This document shows, in pieces, positions 44,134 through 55,552 of a stretch of 64,000 nt of DNA. The DNA lies in NCBI GenBank assembly GCA_963971405.1, contig OZ020484.1, positions 42,430,770 through 42,494,769 of the forward strand. The letters are read 5' to 3'. This DNA comes from Psococerastis gibbosa (taxonomy: Eukaryota > Arthropoda > Insecta > Psocodea > Psocidae). The notes below the pieces were generated by a model. It had not been told where the DNA came from and ran no database searches. It was given only the letters and a program-made list of their open reading frames with translations. Numbering within the stretch: position 1 is the stretch's first letter; each line of letters opens with the position of its first letter. Position numbers and translations under genes: made by a program.

Positions 44134-44915
44134 GCCGCTTATTCCACCTGCATCAATAGTCAATAGTAAATGTGGTATTGACAGACATTTCAATTTTTCA
44201 TTGATACACTACATTCCACTTGTTTTTTCAACTATTGATTGATCTCTTTTCCTCTATTGACACGTATGCACCAAATTTCAAAAATTTGGCGCATTTTCTT
44301 TTTGAAATTTTGTTTGTATTTGTTTTCTTCGTACTAGGGCTCTATATTAGACAGGAATTGTCATCCGCCATTTTTTATCCATTATAAGTCTGGTGTATAA
44401 GCCAAGCATTGGGCGTTTACCTATTCATTATTAGAAATTTATCGTTGTTTATTTATTTTTTATATAAAGAACGTTCTACCAATTAGGGAAGTGTTTCATA
44501 AAAAAATACTAAACTTGTTTTCGTTTTTTTCAATCTTTTACTTTTCTTAAAAATAATTACAATACTTAGCATATAGGAAATGTGGGATAAAAAATGGCGG
44601 ATGACAATACCCGAGTATATAGTGCCTTACTTCGTACACTTATTATTTTTAATGAAACGTAATAATAGTAGGAGATCCGAAGTAAGATCTACCTTCACCG
44701 ATCTGTTTAGTGGATGAAAATTGTTTTATAAACAATAAAATATAAAATGTTTGTACTTAACATATCCCATGACGCCATTTTAGTTTGTTATTGTTTGGAA
44801 CGCGTGATTTTACTCTATGATCATTGATCAATTTTAACTATGGCATAGAGTAAAATTAAAATGTCCGTCAATACCACATTTACTATTGACTATTGACGTA
44901 GGTGGAATAAGCGCC
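44134..44915. mobile_element. Long MITE, second copy, opposite orientation
   Basis: The right end CTATTGACGTAGGTGGAATA, AGCGCC is the inverse of the left end of 43132. It has the same inner sequences in reverse orientation (CCCATGACGCCATTTTAG, ATGGCATAGAGTAAAATT, AGGAGATCCGAAGTAAGATC). It is split by the hAT-like insertion at 44335-44629. Confidence 0.8.
44335..44629. mobile_element. hAT-like MITE inserted into a MITE, exact 8-bp TSD
   Basis: TAGGGCTCTATATTAGAC at the left and, reverse-complemented, TAAGGCACTATATACTCG at the right. Both are followed inward by TTGTCATCCGCCATTTTTTA, TCC. CTTCGTAC occurs at 44327-44334 and 44630-44637. The unfilled site TTTTCTTCGTACACTTATT is present at about 50094-50109 and, inverted, at about 43405 in sister MITE copies, so both ends and the 8-bp TSD are confirmed internally. 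Confidence 0.92.
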
Positions 44916-45747
44916 TACTAAGAACCCCCCCCCCATGATGATGTTGTTATGTTAAGTTACATACGCTCATTAGAAGTTATTTGCACCATCGTATAAGCCT
45001 ATGTATAATTCTCCTCTCACAAGTCCAGTCAGTAGTCAGTATACGCTTATCTATGACGAACTAGTGGCATTCGGAGTGTGACATGTCTTAAGACAGATAC
45101 GGAGCATTTACACAGGAGTGAACTGAGACACCGAGAAGCAGGCCAATGAACAGTATCAGAAGACCTAAACAATTGGCAACCTTCTAAGAAGACAACCCCC
45201 AAAAGTCAATACCCCAATCCAGTTGCGGATTTAGAAAAATTTTTCGGAGGGGACGGGAGTATATACTTATATGGACTACGACTATTTTATCGTAGTACAA
45301 TACTGTAGTAAAATTATAGCCTATGTATTCAACTTCCAATCTAAGTAACCAATACACATGTTATACCATACGCCCCTCTCTTCTACCCGCACCTGCGCCA
45401 ACCTTGAACACGTCAGACTTCGGACAACTCATTACAAGTGCACCTAAGAAAGCGGCAGCAGCTTTTCTATTAAGCCAATGTACCCCACCTTCATTCATCT
45501 TTGAAATGAAAACATTAAAATAGTAACTTTCTATGAAGCCAACTCCTCATTTCAGGTCTAAGGAAGTTTTCACATTCACTCAAAAAAACCTGCGAATGAG
45601 ACTTTGCTGAAAAATATCGGATGATTGGCGGAAAGGGAGGTAGACAAGGCAAGGTTAACATGTTTTGCCTGATGAATTTTCTTACGGAGGGATAAAGTGG
45701 GATTGGTCGTCTGATGCCGCTGTGCTCAGCTGCCATACCGACGAAAT
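44916..45747. other. Unassigned sequence
   Basis: CAGTTGCGGATTTAGAAAAA (about 45222) resembles a hAT-type terminus without a partner. No gene recognised. Confidence 0.35.
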
Positions 45748-46232
45748 GGCGTCATTCCCGTATAGTGCTCCCGTTGTAAAGCAGCAGTCTTCATTCGACT
45801 GCGCCAATTTTTGGATCTTCAATTGCGATGGAATAGGTTTCGTCACTACCCTACCTGGAAAATTTAATAAGTTATCTGATATTAAAGGTGTTTTGCTAAA
45901 CCTTTTCAGGGTGGTTACGATCATCTGTGACTAATTTCAATGCCATCGGATATTTCCGTGCTTTTGGATAGGATTGTTGTTATTGCAGCTCTTCTTCTGG
46001 CGTCATTCCCGTATAGTGCTCCTGTTGTAAAACAGCAGCCTTCATCCGACTGCGCCAGTGTTTTGGATCTTCAATTGCGATGGAATAGGTTTCGTCACTA
46101 CCCTACCTGGAAAATTTAAGAAGTTATCTGATATTGAAGGTGTTTTGCTAAACCTTTTCAGGGTGGTTAGGATCATCTGTGACTAATTTCAATGCCATCG
46201 GATATTTCCATGCTTTCGGATAGGAAAGTTGT
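45748..46232. repeat. Two-copy tandem duplication, period 251 bp
   Basis: GGCGTCATTCCCGTATAGTG begins at 45748 and at 45999. Both units go through CTTCAATTGCGATGGAATAG, GTTTCGTCACTACCCTACC, TTTTCAGGGTGGTTA and CAATGCCATCGGATATTTCC, differing at a few percent of sites. The minus strand of unit 1 has an 80-codon frame (45682-45924) that unit 2 does not keep. Origin unknown. Confidence 0.85.
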
Positions 46233-46310
46233 TTTTGCGAAGATTGGCGATCTTCATGGTGATTTGGACCTTGAGGATTGCTGCTCGGAAGAGGGAAGTC
46301 GTGCATTTCA
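46233..46310 (-). repeat. Interspersed repeat F, copy 3
   Basis: GCGAAGATTGGCGATCTTCA, GGTGATTTGGACCTTGAGG and GGGAAGTCGTG match 33930-34015. Confidence 0.6.
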
Positions 46311-47517
46311 AATGCACTGATTCCATATTCTTCATAGCTTAGGACAACGTCCAACTCTCCATAATACCAAAGAGAACGATTGGGAACATAACATTTCACC
46401 ATACGCAATCGAAAGTCCAACACCGAAGTACTTAAATGTACTATCTGCATTTTGGTGAAGATATTTCAAGCCTAATTCAATTGCGACTTGCTCAATTGTA
46501 GCTCACAATTCTGTAGTTGAGGAGGTACCTCAGTTGTAGTCCTAACCAATCAGATCATGGGTTGGTTGTGCTGGCAGTTGTCCTCAATTGCATAATGATG
46601 ATTCACTCTTGACAGTAGGTCAAAAAATAATACACATGTGTGCCAGTGTACCTATGGTCTGCTTTCATCAATTGTGCGTCATTATTAACCAATCAGATCT
46701 TTTAGTTATTTGGGTCATCCTCCTACATGGTCAGATAGACTACAACAGGTTCAACCAATGAAAACATTATGACGTCTTTCTGTAAATGGATTCAAATGCG
46801 AAAGACATCTATTCGGGCCCTACATATAAATAGACCTAAATGGCAAAGCCATGCTTACATATATTAGAGCTTTCTTGGCACATAAGGCCTCTTGATAAAA
46901 TTTGCCTGAATAGAAGAGAAACGACGGGAGCTAGATGGGTTTAGGTTAAATACAGCGGGGTTCCATTATGGGACGCGACACATTAGGCAATATATCACGA
47001 GTTATCTCCCCTCTGTCAAGGTCCTAAAATCCGTCACCCTTTGAAACGGCCAATGTTTTGTATAGCGAACAAATCGTTTAAATGTTTTTGCATTTTGTGT
47101 GTGCCGTAGATGGAGATGGGAGCTGCTGATAATATTCATTAATTCAGTTTAGGTTCATTTCAATAATTACTTTGGGAGTAAAGCTTTTACTATTGCGGTT
47201 CTGTGTTATGTAAACCATGACTAATCGATGCTTCAGGGTTTGTTTTGTGTAGAATTTTGTTTTATTCATGTTTTTCCATTTGATATGAACACTAAAAAAG
47301 GCATGGAGGAAGCACTAGAATGTAATCATCCTCTGATGCAAAGTATAAATTAAGCGATTTCCGGCTGAAAGAATAAACTAGGAGTCGGAAATGTGTAGCT
47401 CTGGAGTCAAGACTTACTCTAATTCGGGCTTAGTAAATGACTCTTCCAAAATGGTCGAAAATGGCCGAGATGATTCAAAAAATTTAGACTATTAATAATT
47501 TATTTATCGACTTGAGT
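46311..47517. other. Unassigned sequence
   Basis: No recognisable gene or repeat. Confidence 0.4.
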
Positions 47518-47525
47518 AAGGTAGC

Positions 47526-47933
47526 CAGTGCCGGGCCGAGGTACTTCAGCGCTGGTGGCAAGGTAAAGAATTTGCGCCCTCGAACATATTCAACTTTTAA
47601 TGCCTCTTGCCAGGATGATCAGGTCAAGCCAAGGCCGTAACTAGGAATTTTTGCGGGGTGGCTGTGGCGACTATAATCCTTTATTTGGAGTAAATTGTTT
47701 TCTTGATCACTCAATTGTTTATAGTCTCTTTTAGTTCGTTTCATATCCGATTTAAATTATTCCATTATTTCCAGTCTTCTTTACTCTTAGAATTTTTTTT
47801 TGGAGAGCGCTTCATACCCATAGGAAAATGAAATCTTTCCAGGGGTGAATTTTGCGCCCTTTGGGGCTGCGCCGGTGGTGCAGGCCCACCTCGCCACCGC
47901 CTAGGCCCGGCCGCCCGGGCCTGAAGGTAGCAT
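47526..47933. mobile_element. hAT-like non-autonomous element with 8-bp TSD
   Basis: The left end CAGTGCCGGGCCGAGG and the right end, reverse-complemented, CAGGCCCGGGCGGCCGGGCC share CGGGCC and, further in, GGTGGCAAGG/GGTGGCGAGG and TTTGCGCCC/AAAGGGCGC. AAGGTAGC stands at 47518-47525 and at 47934-47941. An internal CAAGGCCGTAACTAGG (about 47630) resembles the left end of another hAT-like family and may be a nested fragment. Confidence 0.78.
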
Positions 47934-47974
47934 GCAAACTGCAATATGAACCTAGAAAAGCTTTATATAAATAT

Positions 47975-48210
47975 ATGTAGTCAGAATGGCGTAGAGGTAA
48001 CGACTCGGACTATCATCCAGAAGGTGACTGGTTCGAGCCCCACCCGAATGCCAAAATTTTCTAGTGGTACAATTATTTATCTTCTGACTACCATGCTTCA
48101 GAGGGCATGTAAAGCCGGCGGTCCCGGCAGTCTTCCCTGACTGTCGATAGGTTAAACAGGAGGCTGTTGATGCAACCTGAAAACTCCTGTACCACGGGCA
48201 GTACCACCCC
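47975..48210 (+). repeat. tRNA-derived SINE
   Basis: TGGCGTAGAGGTAACGACTC (A box), GGTTCGAGCCCCACC (B box), then CATGCTTCAGAGGGCATGTA, AAGCCGGCGGTCCCGG. Shares its body with the SINEs at 16905 and 33068, but the tRNA head differs. Confidence 0.78.
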
Positions 48211-49509
48211 GACACGAATTTACTTTTTATTAATATTATTTAGAAGAGCATTTTGATGGATGTAGTAGACCGCTGTCACTAAAAGCTATTTAGAAAACCT
48301 AGTAGTTACCGCTGCCGCTTCCTGGAGAAAGTCAATATATCAATATAAAGACTGGTTTAGTCATTTTTTAAATATTTTTCTCTGTGTCTACGTCCCCGAA
48401 ATCTCTTTCTGCATGACTGCTATGCCGTTTATGCCCCTGACCCCCTCCCCCCCGTGGATCCGCCATTGACTGATACATAATTTTGTTAAGCCGCCATCTG
48501 GAAATCGTTTATTTGTCATACAAAGTAGTTATCAATTACTATTATCGAAGATCGTTAGATTTTGTTAAGCCGCCATCTTGAAACCGAATGGCGGATAGCT
48601 ACCTGAATATCGAACTTGATTACGACATTTATTTGATAATTGTTTGGGTTTTCCGGAAGTCAAGCATTGGTCGCAGTCTCAATAGGTAGATGAAAACTCC
48701 TTAAGATAGTAAAGAGAAGCTGCTTCAAGAAGTGATAATATAGCTCCATTAAAGTTTACCACTCCCCAAGCATTATTTAGTGGAAAACAAAAATTCCCCA
48801 CCACATCAAAGTATCAAACAAACTTCCATCAGCAGCCACCTTAAACAAAAAGGGAGTCAAATTAAAATAAGTGCTCAAGCGAAACGGGACACAATATCCT
48901 GCCAAAGAGATAGCTGTCAAAGGTTCACTCAAAAGAAAGTTACTCTTTGGCGGGACTAACAGTAATAAATAGGTAGAATCGGAGGGTTAAGAAGTCGTCG
49001 GGGTCGCAGTTAAGGACCCCGTTCTGAGCTCATTTCCTGCGGAACATGTCAAATTGCAGGTGAGAGAGGGCGGCGAAAACTCCGCATTATTTTCATTAAT
49101 TCTCAGCACAAGTAATTTAAAACTCTCCGACTCTGTGGATGGGAAACATTAGACTTTTCGAGAAAATTTCCATCATTAGGGGGTTATGAGAGGAGGGGGG
49201 GGGGGGGTGGAGACCACCTTCGCAAACTTGATATTAGTAACTGCAAACCACCACGATTCCCCCCGCGAGTTTTCTCTACTTTTATACGTTAATGGTGAAT
49301 ATTAAGTGTCGAGGGAGCTATTATTTTCAGAATGGGTTTTATTTGGTAACCACTGCAGTACCTACATGGGGAAACAGGCTACTTGAGGGTTATTCAGAGT
49401 TGTAATAAATATAAACGCAAGGTGCAATATTCCATTGTCCTGGTTTTGATATATTGTAATTCAGTAGAAAGCCAATTATCTGAAGTAATTGGGACTGGAG
49501 TCGATTCGG
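48211..49509. other. Unassigned sequence
   Basis: GTGGATCCGCCATTG (about 48455-48469) resembles the right end of a hAT-like element (GGCGGATCCAC inverted) with C runs inside. A G run lies at 49196-49207. No gene recognised. Confidence 0.35.
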
Positions 49510-49605
49510 ATAATCGGACATAGACTGGTAATAAAGAAAATGTAGCAAGTGTGGGACTCGAACCAACAATCTTTCGAGTGAAAGGAAGTCCGTACAACCA
49601 CTCTA
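49510..49605 (-). repeat. tRNA-derived SINE head
   Basis: Minus strand: AGAGTGGTTGTACGGACTTC, CTTTCACTCGAAAG, GGTTCGAGTCCCACA, CTTGCTACATTTTC. Same head type as 16905 and 33068. Confidence 0.75.
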
Positions 49606-49756
49606 TATATGTTCAAGAGAGGGGGAGGATCAAGCACTATAATCTACCAAAAATTGAGTGAGTTAAAGGCTTGTAGTATTCCTCTAAATAATAGTATATT
49701 ACAAAAGTGCCAAGGTTCTGGTATTGTATAGATTTGCAGAGAAGACACAGAAATAG

Positions 49757-49855
49757 AAAGAAAGAAAAAAGAAAGAAAGAAAATTGACTTTATTTTCCAC
49801 ATGGGCGAATTTCGGGCCCTTCGGCCCACTCTTACAAGTAACCCATATAAAATTA
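49757..49855 (-). repeat. Interspersed repeat E, copy 2
   Basis: Minus strand: AGAGTGGGCCGAAGGGCCCG, AAATTCGCCCATGTGG, AAAATAAAGTCAATTTTC, then (TTTC)n. Confidence 0.68.
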
Positions 49856-49914
49856 AAGAATGTTTTATAATATAAAAAATTTTACAAATTTATAGGAATC
49901 ATTAGGCGGGTATT

Positions 49915-50383
49915 CCACATAAGTACATCGTCAATGAAAATTATGAAATTGAAGGACATTTCAATTTTTCATGGATGGCGGCCATTTCACATGTTTTTTT
50001 TCAAAAATTGACAATTTTCTATTGAAACGTATGCGCCAAATTTTTGAAATTTGTTTGCAATTTTTTTGAAATTTTGTTTGTATTTGTTTTCTTCGTACAC
50101 TTATTATTTTTAATTAAACCTAATAATAGTAGGAGATCCGAAGTAAGATCGACCTTCACCGTTCTGTTTAATGGATGAAAACGGTTTTTTTAAAAAATCA
50201 ATTAAAATAATTGTATTTGACACCCTTGACATATCCCATGACGCTATTTTTTAATTTTAGTTCGTTTGTTTGTGATTTTACTCTATGATCAATTGATCAT
50301 TGCTCAATTTTAACAATGGCATAGAGTAAAATTATAATGTCCTTCAATTTCATAATTTTCATTGACGATGTGGAATACCCGCC
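49915..50383. mobile_element. PIF/Harbinger-like MITE, long form
   Basis: GGCGGGTATTCCACATAAGT and, reverse-complemented at the right, GGCGGGTATTCCACATCGTC. Subterminal CGTCAATGAAAATTATGAAA is inverted at the other end. It contains the unfilled insertion site TTTTCTTCGTACACTTATT of the hAT-like MITE at 44335. The flanks are TTA (left) and TAA (right). Confidence 0.84.
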
Positions 50384-50386
50384 TAA

Positions 50387-51404
50387 ATTTAATAATAATA
50401 TAATAATGACACTCCTCTGTGACGGCTATACCTATGTTGGTGCCAGTAAAGGCTGTTAGGATTCTCTCTTGTAGCAATATAGTTCATTTGGATAAACATG
50501 AAACATAGACTTAAGGCAAAGCTCAATTCCATTACAGAGAAAGCACTAAAGATTTAAAGACAAAACTGAAAAGACCGTCTGCAATAAACCAGAATTAATT
50601 TCAATTTAGTGGTTCACAATTCATAATTTATTTTGATTTGGGTTGTGGAAATAAATCAAAACTTTAACTGGCTGTAAAGGGCTAATTGTTGGAAATCATG
50701 GGAGTCTTAACGGCAACTAATGCCCAAGATGGCATGTCTTGAATCGATTATTAGTTTGTTTTTTTGATAACAGTGGCTGCTGATTCGCAGACTTTGCTCG
50801 CGGATCTTTCCCCGCTTATTAGACACTAATTCGGGGTTATAATGCTTAATTTATTACTGCGGTTTCGTTCTATCGTACAACAGTTTTCTTTTCTATAGTT
50901 TTCTTTTCATTTGCGAATTGCAGAAGGGTATAAAGACGAGATATATGTCAAGGCTGCTTTTTATGATTTAATATATTTCATGGATTTGTTTTCATCACAA
51001 ATAAAATAATAGCTATAATCAAAAAAAAACTTAAAGAAACTGAGCGTTTAGACCATAGAGCTGTAGATATTTAAGAGACGCCAGGCGCGAGGCCAAAAAC
51101 CGAACTGCCACCCGCAAAACTTGCTGATAACTGAACGAAACCCTTCTATCCAAATTGGGTGCTCTATGGACACCCTGAGGTCAGGCTTATTGCAGTTGTT
51201 AGAGGACTGAACTTTTGCATCACGTTGGATAAAGTTGAGGTTCAAGATTTCCGACTCAAAACTGAAAATAAGGTTCTTTATAAAGTTTTGTAGCCACCCA
51301 ATCCTAATGGGCATCATAACAGCAGTCTCATTATGTAAGTAAGCAAACGAGTATTGGAGCATGAAACAAATACACAATTGCAATAACAATTGTTTTCCCT
51401 GCCC
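50387..51404. other. Unassigned sequence
   Basis: No recognisable gene or repeat. A 154-codon minus-strand ORF (51048-51512) runs into the repeat at 51405 and shows no family similarity. Confidence 0.4.
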
Positions 51405-51475
51405 ACAAAAAATTATTAAACCCCCGGTATTATAATAATCCCATATCGCCATGATCCGGCTGCAGGTGCAGGGAA
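51405..51475. mobile_element. Half of a GATCATGGCGATT palindromic element
   Basis: CCCCCGGTATTATAATAATC, then ATCGCCATGATCCGGCTGCA matches the right half of 56151-56319. The left half is absent. Confidence 0.55.
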
Positions 51476-52649
51476 TAAACCGTGAGTCGCAAAGAGAAGG
51501 AGTGATGGCCAAGTTCTAGGTTTTATGAACTTCACCCACACATCACCCATACATTCGGCTCTTCTCATGCTTAGTTAACAATTCAATTTCCAAGAGAGCT
51601 TTTCAAAACAAAAAAACTCTCACTAAGCATGACAAAAAACCTTAAAGAGTTGAGAAATGCCCGGTAAGATCTGTCGAGCAGAAGTCAGCTTAGCTACCAG
51701 GGTGGAAGAGAAAAGAAAAAAATAGATATTAACGTGTGAACGTTTCCTGAAACTAAGACTTAAGGCTCGTCCGTAGGGACATCGTCCTTCGTCCGGTGAA
51801 TTCTCAGACTGAGGGCAAATAAAGTTTTCTTGGAAGCTTACCCCTTCTCCCTCAGTACATTTTGCCCTCTAAGTCCCGCCAAGCTTTTCCCGTTGGCTTA
51901 AACTCTCGAAATTCAATGATATTACAATTTTCAGTTAAAGTTTTGAGCTACCTTCTGTCTGTGGGTACCCTACAATATTGAGCCATTATTAATACAATAC
52001 AATGAGGAAACACAACGTGTTGAAACTCTCAAGCCATGGCCTAAGTCCGAGTTACATCATCACAAGGCCTGTTGATAAGAGGCGATAGCACTGCTACAAT
52101 GAATACAATATAATATAATATAATAGAAAGTCTATATGAAGAAAGAAGAACATAATTATTTTTGTGACCTTACCGAATTTCAGTGTCAAAAGTAACTTAA
52201 GTAGGTAGATTTCTTTATAAATCTTTTCAATGGTACTAGCATTTGGAATTAAGAGCCGTTATACTATACTAATCTACGACAAAGAGCAGTGTGAATGTTC
52301 AGGATGATTTTACTTCGGCTGTATGTCAATTCTCCAAATACTTTTCTTGTAGGATAGCCTGATTTCTAAAGTTTATTTTAATTATTTCTTGTTAATTAAT
52401 TTACCTTTAATTTCTAATGTAACATTAGCCTGTAGGCTAACAGTAACGGAGTTGGACCAAAATGTGGCGGTACCACACGCCTTCCGATTGGTTTATGAGT
52501 GGACTGTATATTTTAATATAATTGAGATGAACCTACCTTTGGTCCGCGGCGTCTCAACAGTTGACAGTGTGTAAGGTGTAATGTGTATGTGTGTATTGCA
52601 TAAGGGCACTATTATCCAACAAAGTGATGTCTATCACTTCACCATGTGA
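51476..52649. other. Unassigned sequence
   Basis: No recognisable gene or repeat. Confidence 0.4.
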
Positions 52650-53040
52650 AAAGTGAGTACCCCTACGGTATCTGTACTTGGTTAGCCTAAATTGCGTCAA
52701 TGGTTAGCATGTTTCAGCTTGTCGATCATTGCTTGTAACCGGTGTGGGTAGACATATACGTATACCCGTTTGCCAATGCCCGATAATTCATACGGAAACA
52801 ATACAAATAATGTCCAAATGATCGTTGGCAAGGCCGTAGCTGGGATTTTAGAATTTTTTTTTACTAATACCGGGTATTAGTTTTTGTTTTTCCCCCAAAA
52901 TCCGATTCTATCTAGTATCTAGCTATTTTATTTCGGGGGGAGAGGGAAGGGGTTTGAACCCCCATGAACCCCCCTCCGCCCTGGCTACGACCTTGACCGT
53001 TGGCATTGGAAAAGGGGCTTATAGTTCATACAAAGTCCTT
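52650..53040 (+). repeat. Interspersed repeat A, copy 2 (interrupted)
   Basis: Same order of words as 33440-33700, with the element 52829-52995 inserted at GTTGG. After the insertion it resumes with CATTGGAAAAGGGGC and CATACAAAGTCCTT. Confidence 0.75.
52829..52995. mobile_element. hAT-like MITE in repeat A, 8-bp TSD with empty site
   Basis: CAAGGCCGTAGCTGGG at the left and, reverse-complemented, CAAGGTCGTAGCCAGGG at the right. Flanks ATCGTTGG (52821-52828) and ACCGTTGG (52996-53003) match at 7 of 8 bases. The sister repeat at 33440-33700 reads ATCCGTTGGTATTGGA there without an insertion. Confidence 0.85.
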
Positions 53041-53569
53041 CAAAACATTATTTTTGACCCCCACAGTAATAAAAAATACAAAAATATCTCTCGATCGAGC
53101 TGGGAAAAGGTTGTATTTGTATTGTATACGTGACATTGGCGTAGCGACATTGAAAAAAAAAATATAAGCGTTATATTCGTCATTTCTTTTAATGATATAA
53201 CTTTACTAGAATTTTCCAGGAATAACGGCCCCCTACTTGTATTTCGTGTTTTAACGATGAACGCCCTGCCGCCACTAACAATTTCCTCTGCTTGTTTTTT
53301 ATTAGTTTTATTTGATTTCTGGTGAAACTGCACAATATGGGTATTTTATATTCTTGTTATTTAGGGAATGGCAGAGGAAAGGCACAAGAGGAAACCTTTT
53401 CCACCTAGTCCCAATGGATGTAGCAGTAGTAGCAGCAGTAGTAGTAGTATTGGTAGTATAGTAGTAGTAGTTTGAGAAAAATATGGACTCAGGCCGCGAA
53501 TCGGGCACATAGTACTTCCCTGAGTCACTATTCTATGCCGACATTCGCCAAAACCCGAGACCATGAGGC
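53041..53569. other. Unassigned sequence with (TAG)n microsatellite
   Basis: AGTAGTAGCAGCAGTAGTAG and similar at about 53418-53472. No gene recognised. Confidence 0.45.
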
Positions 53570-54230
53570 CCAAGATTTAACCCGCTGTCACCGTCAGCCT
53601 ACGCAAAACCAGGATGCTCCTGCCTCCTTCTCGAAATTGATGGGCAATCCGCTAAGATATACCAAACCGTTTCGCGTTCACTTTTACAAAACCAACATTC
53701 CAAAACGCGAATGGTGTGTCCGGTGATGAGGGGGCAACGACCTTACGCGCACATCTTCGACCACAACATAAAATCATCAGTCAGCTTTTCCATCAGCCCA
53801 CCAATGCGCGAAAGGTGTGCACAGAAGGGCCGATATTCGGTGATGAGGGCTACTACTTTACGCGCACCATTTCGACCACAGCGTAAAAGTTCATCTGTCA
53901 GCTTTTCCATCGGCACTCCAATGCGCGAAAGGTGTGCACGGATGGGCTCATGTCCGGTGAGGAGGGCACCGTTTCGGCTAAGTCGTAAAAGTTCATATGT
54001 CAGCTTTTCTATCGGCACTCCAATGCATGAAAGGTGTGCACAGAAGGGCCCATGTTCGGTGATGAGGGCAACTACTTTACGCGCACAACTTCGAACACAT
54101 CATAAAATCATCAGTCAGCATTTCCAACAGCACTCCAATGCGCGAAAGGTGTGCACGGATGGGCTCATGTCCGGTGAGGAGTGCACTGTTTCGACTACAT
54201 TGCTAAAGTTTATCTGTCAGCTTTTGAGTG
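53570..54230 (-). pseudogene. Non-LTR retroelement C-terminal fragment with internal tandem expansion
   Basis: Minus strand near 53620-53700 encodes CWFCKSERETVWYILADC, a C-terminal zinc-type motif in which the His position is changed, then PSISRRRQEH. Upstream of it lie repeated segments ARKVVALITE, CAHLSRIGV, MEKLTDELLRCGRNGA. These correspond to the linker SRxxARxVVGxLTGHGPFRxHLxRxGV that normally occurs once before the zinc motif. The linker has been copied about four and a half times (see 53721-54227). Frames shift between units. Confidence 0.72.
53721..54227. repeat. Tandem repeat of a retroelement coding segment, 102-117 bp units
   Basis: Units start at the word CGGTGATGAG or CGGTGAGGAG at 53721, 53838, 53955, 54057 and 54172, giving lengths 117, 117, 102 and 115 plus a partial. 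Every unit contains GTCAGCTTTTCCAT-like, CACTCCAATGCGCGAAAGG and TGTGCAC words. The third and fifth units lack ACTACTTTACGCGCAC; the second and fourth have it, a two-unit alternation. Confidence 0.88.
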
Positions 54231-55552
54231 GGTAATTGAATGCACAGTCACGAATGTTTCAGGGACTGCTTCATTCATGGGAGAATTGGGTTTCCACGCA
54301 GCCCTTGACCGTAAACTATCCATATAGGTGCAGGAAACGCGGGGTTGTCGGACCTGCTCAGAACATCTCCAATAGAGCAGTTGTGAAGAAAGACTCTTTC
54401 AGTCCCCAGGCCTCAACCTTTAGTGCATGTTGGTGCCTTGGCGTTTTACTTATGAAAAATCTATTATGTTATGTGCGACAACATTGCCCACCATGATTGA
54501 GATACGCAATAGTTAAGCCAATTCGATCAAAAACCAAAAACTTTGTGGGGACTACATAATAAGGGTTGCGCTATGAAATTGGACACAGAAAGCACATATC
54601 TCTATGAATGCCAACTTATATTTCTACTGTTGAGAAGTTCACCCTGTTTGCAAAGCAGCAAAATACAGGTTCGTTCTACAGCGCAACCAGGCATTGAAAA
54701 AAGGATATTTATAAAACAACTGGAATACGCGTAAAATTACAAAAACAATAAAATCAATTCCTGGTCAGATAGTACTTATATTTTAATCTAATTACTTTCC
54801 CCAAATTGTACAATAATGCATAACAAAACGTAACAGAATATATTTAGCTTCAACTAGCTCCAGACAGAAAACAATGCAATGGAACTAAAAAATTCAGTAT
54901 TAGCACATTGCAACACCTCAGAAGAATTCCACTCCAAAATTCGATCAACTTTCAGGACAATTTACCTTGGAAGAAAAAGATGTAACTGGCTAAACGAGGT
55001 CAAACAATATGTCAATACGGTCTGTGGGTAGTTGAAGAGGACGGGGGGAAACAAGGGTGGTTTTACAGGGGTGGGAAACTAAACAATACGAGGGTACGTC
55101 GTAAATTGGAAAACAGCCACGCTGCCTGTGACGAAATGGGTTCCCTGTCCGATGGGACCCTCGGCCCCCCATTTGTATCCCTCACCTTTCTCCTCAAATT
55201 TTTGACTTTTTGCTCCGTCTTACACCTCCCCCTCCACCCCGGTTTTCCGCTCCCCCCTTTTCCATTTTATATAGGGGTCTGTTGGCGTATCCGGTTCCAA
55301 TAAAGAAGATCAGAGGCTACAACCGGAAATGGGTTTGTTTTCAAAGCCTTTTTGTCATTTCTCTCCCAGTCTTCTTGTGTTTCAGTGTTTTGCATTTTTC
55401 TGCGCCTTCAAACTTAAAGTTTTGAGGATATTGTCCATCGTCTACGGCTGAACAGCAAGCGGACAGCAAAGATTTGAAATTAAATTAAAAGTCAGTCTTA
55501 ATAAATTTGTTTTAAAGTAGCTATATGCTGACAATTACCATATTTATTTCAG
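54231..55552. other. Unassigned sequence
   Basis: No recognisable gene or repeat. Confidence 0.4.

Noticed and set aside
43132..44915. Composite transposon carrying a cargo gene
   Set aside because: The inverted long MITEs enclose only about 300 bp of noncoding DNA and another MITE.
51048..51512. 154-codon minus-strand open frame
   Set aside because: It overlaps half of a palindromic element and shows no recognisable domain.
53711..54235. 174-codon plus-strand repeat protein
   Set aside because: It is the antisense reading of tandem copies of a retroelement linker; the minus strand carries the recognisable motifs.
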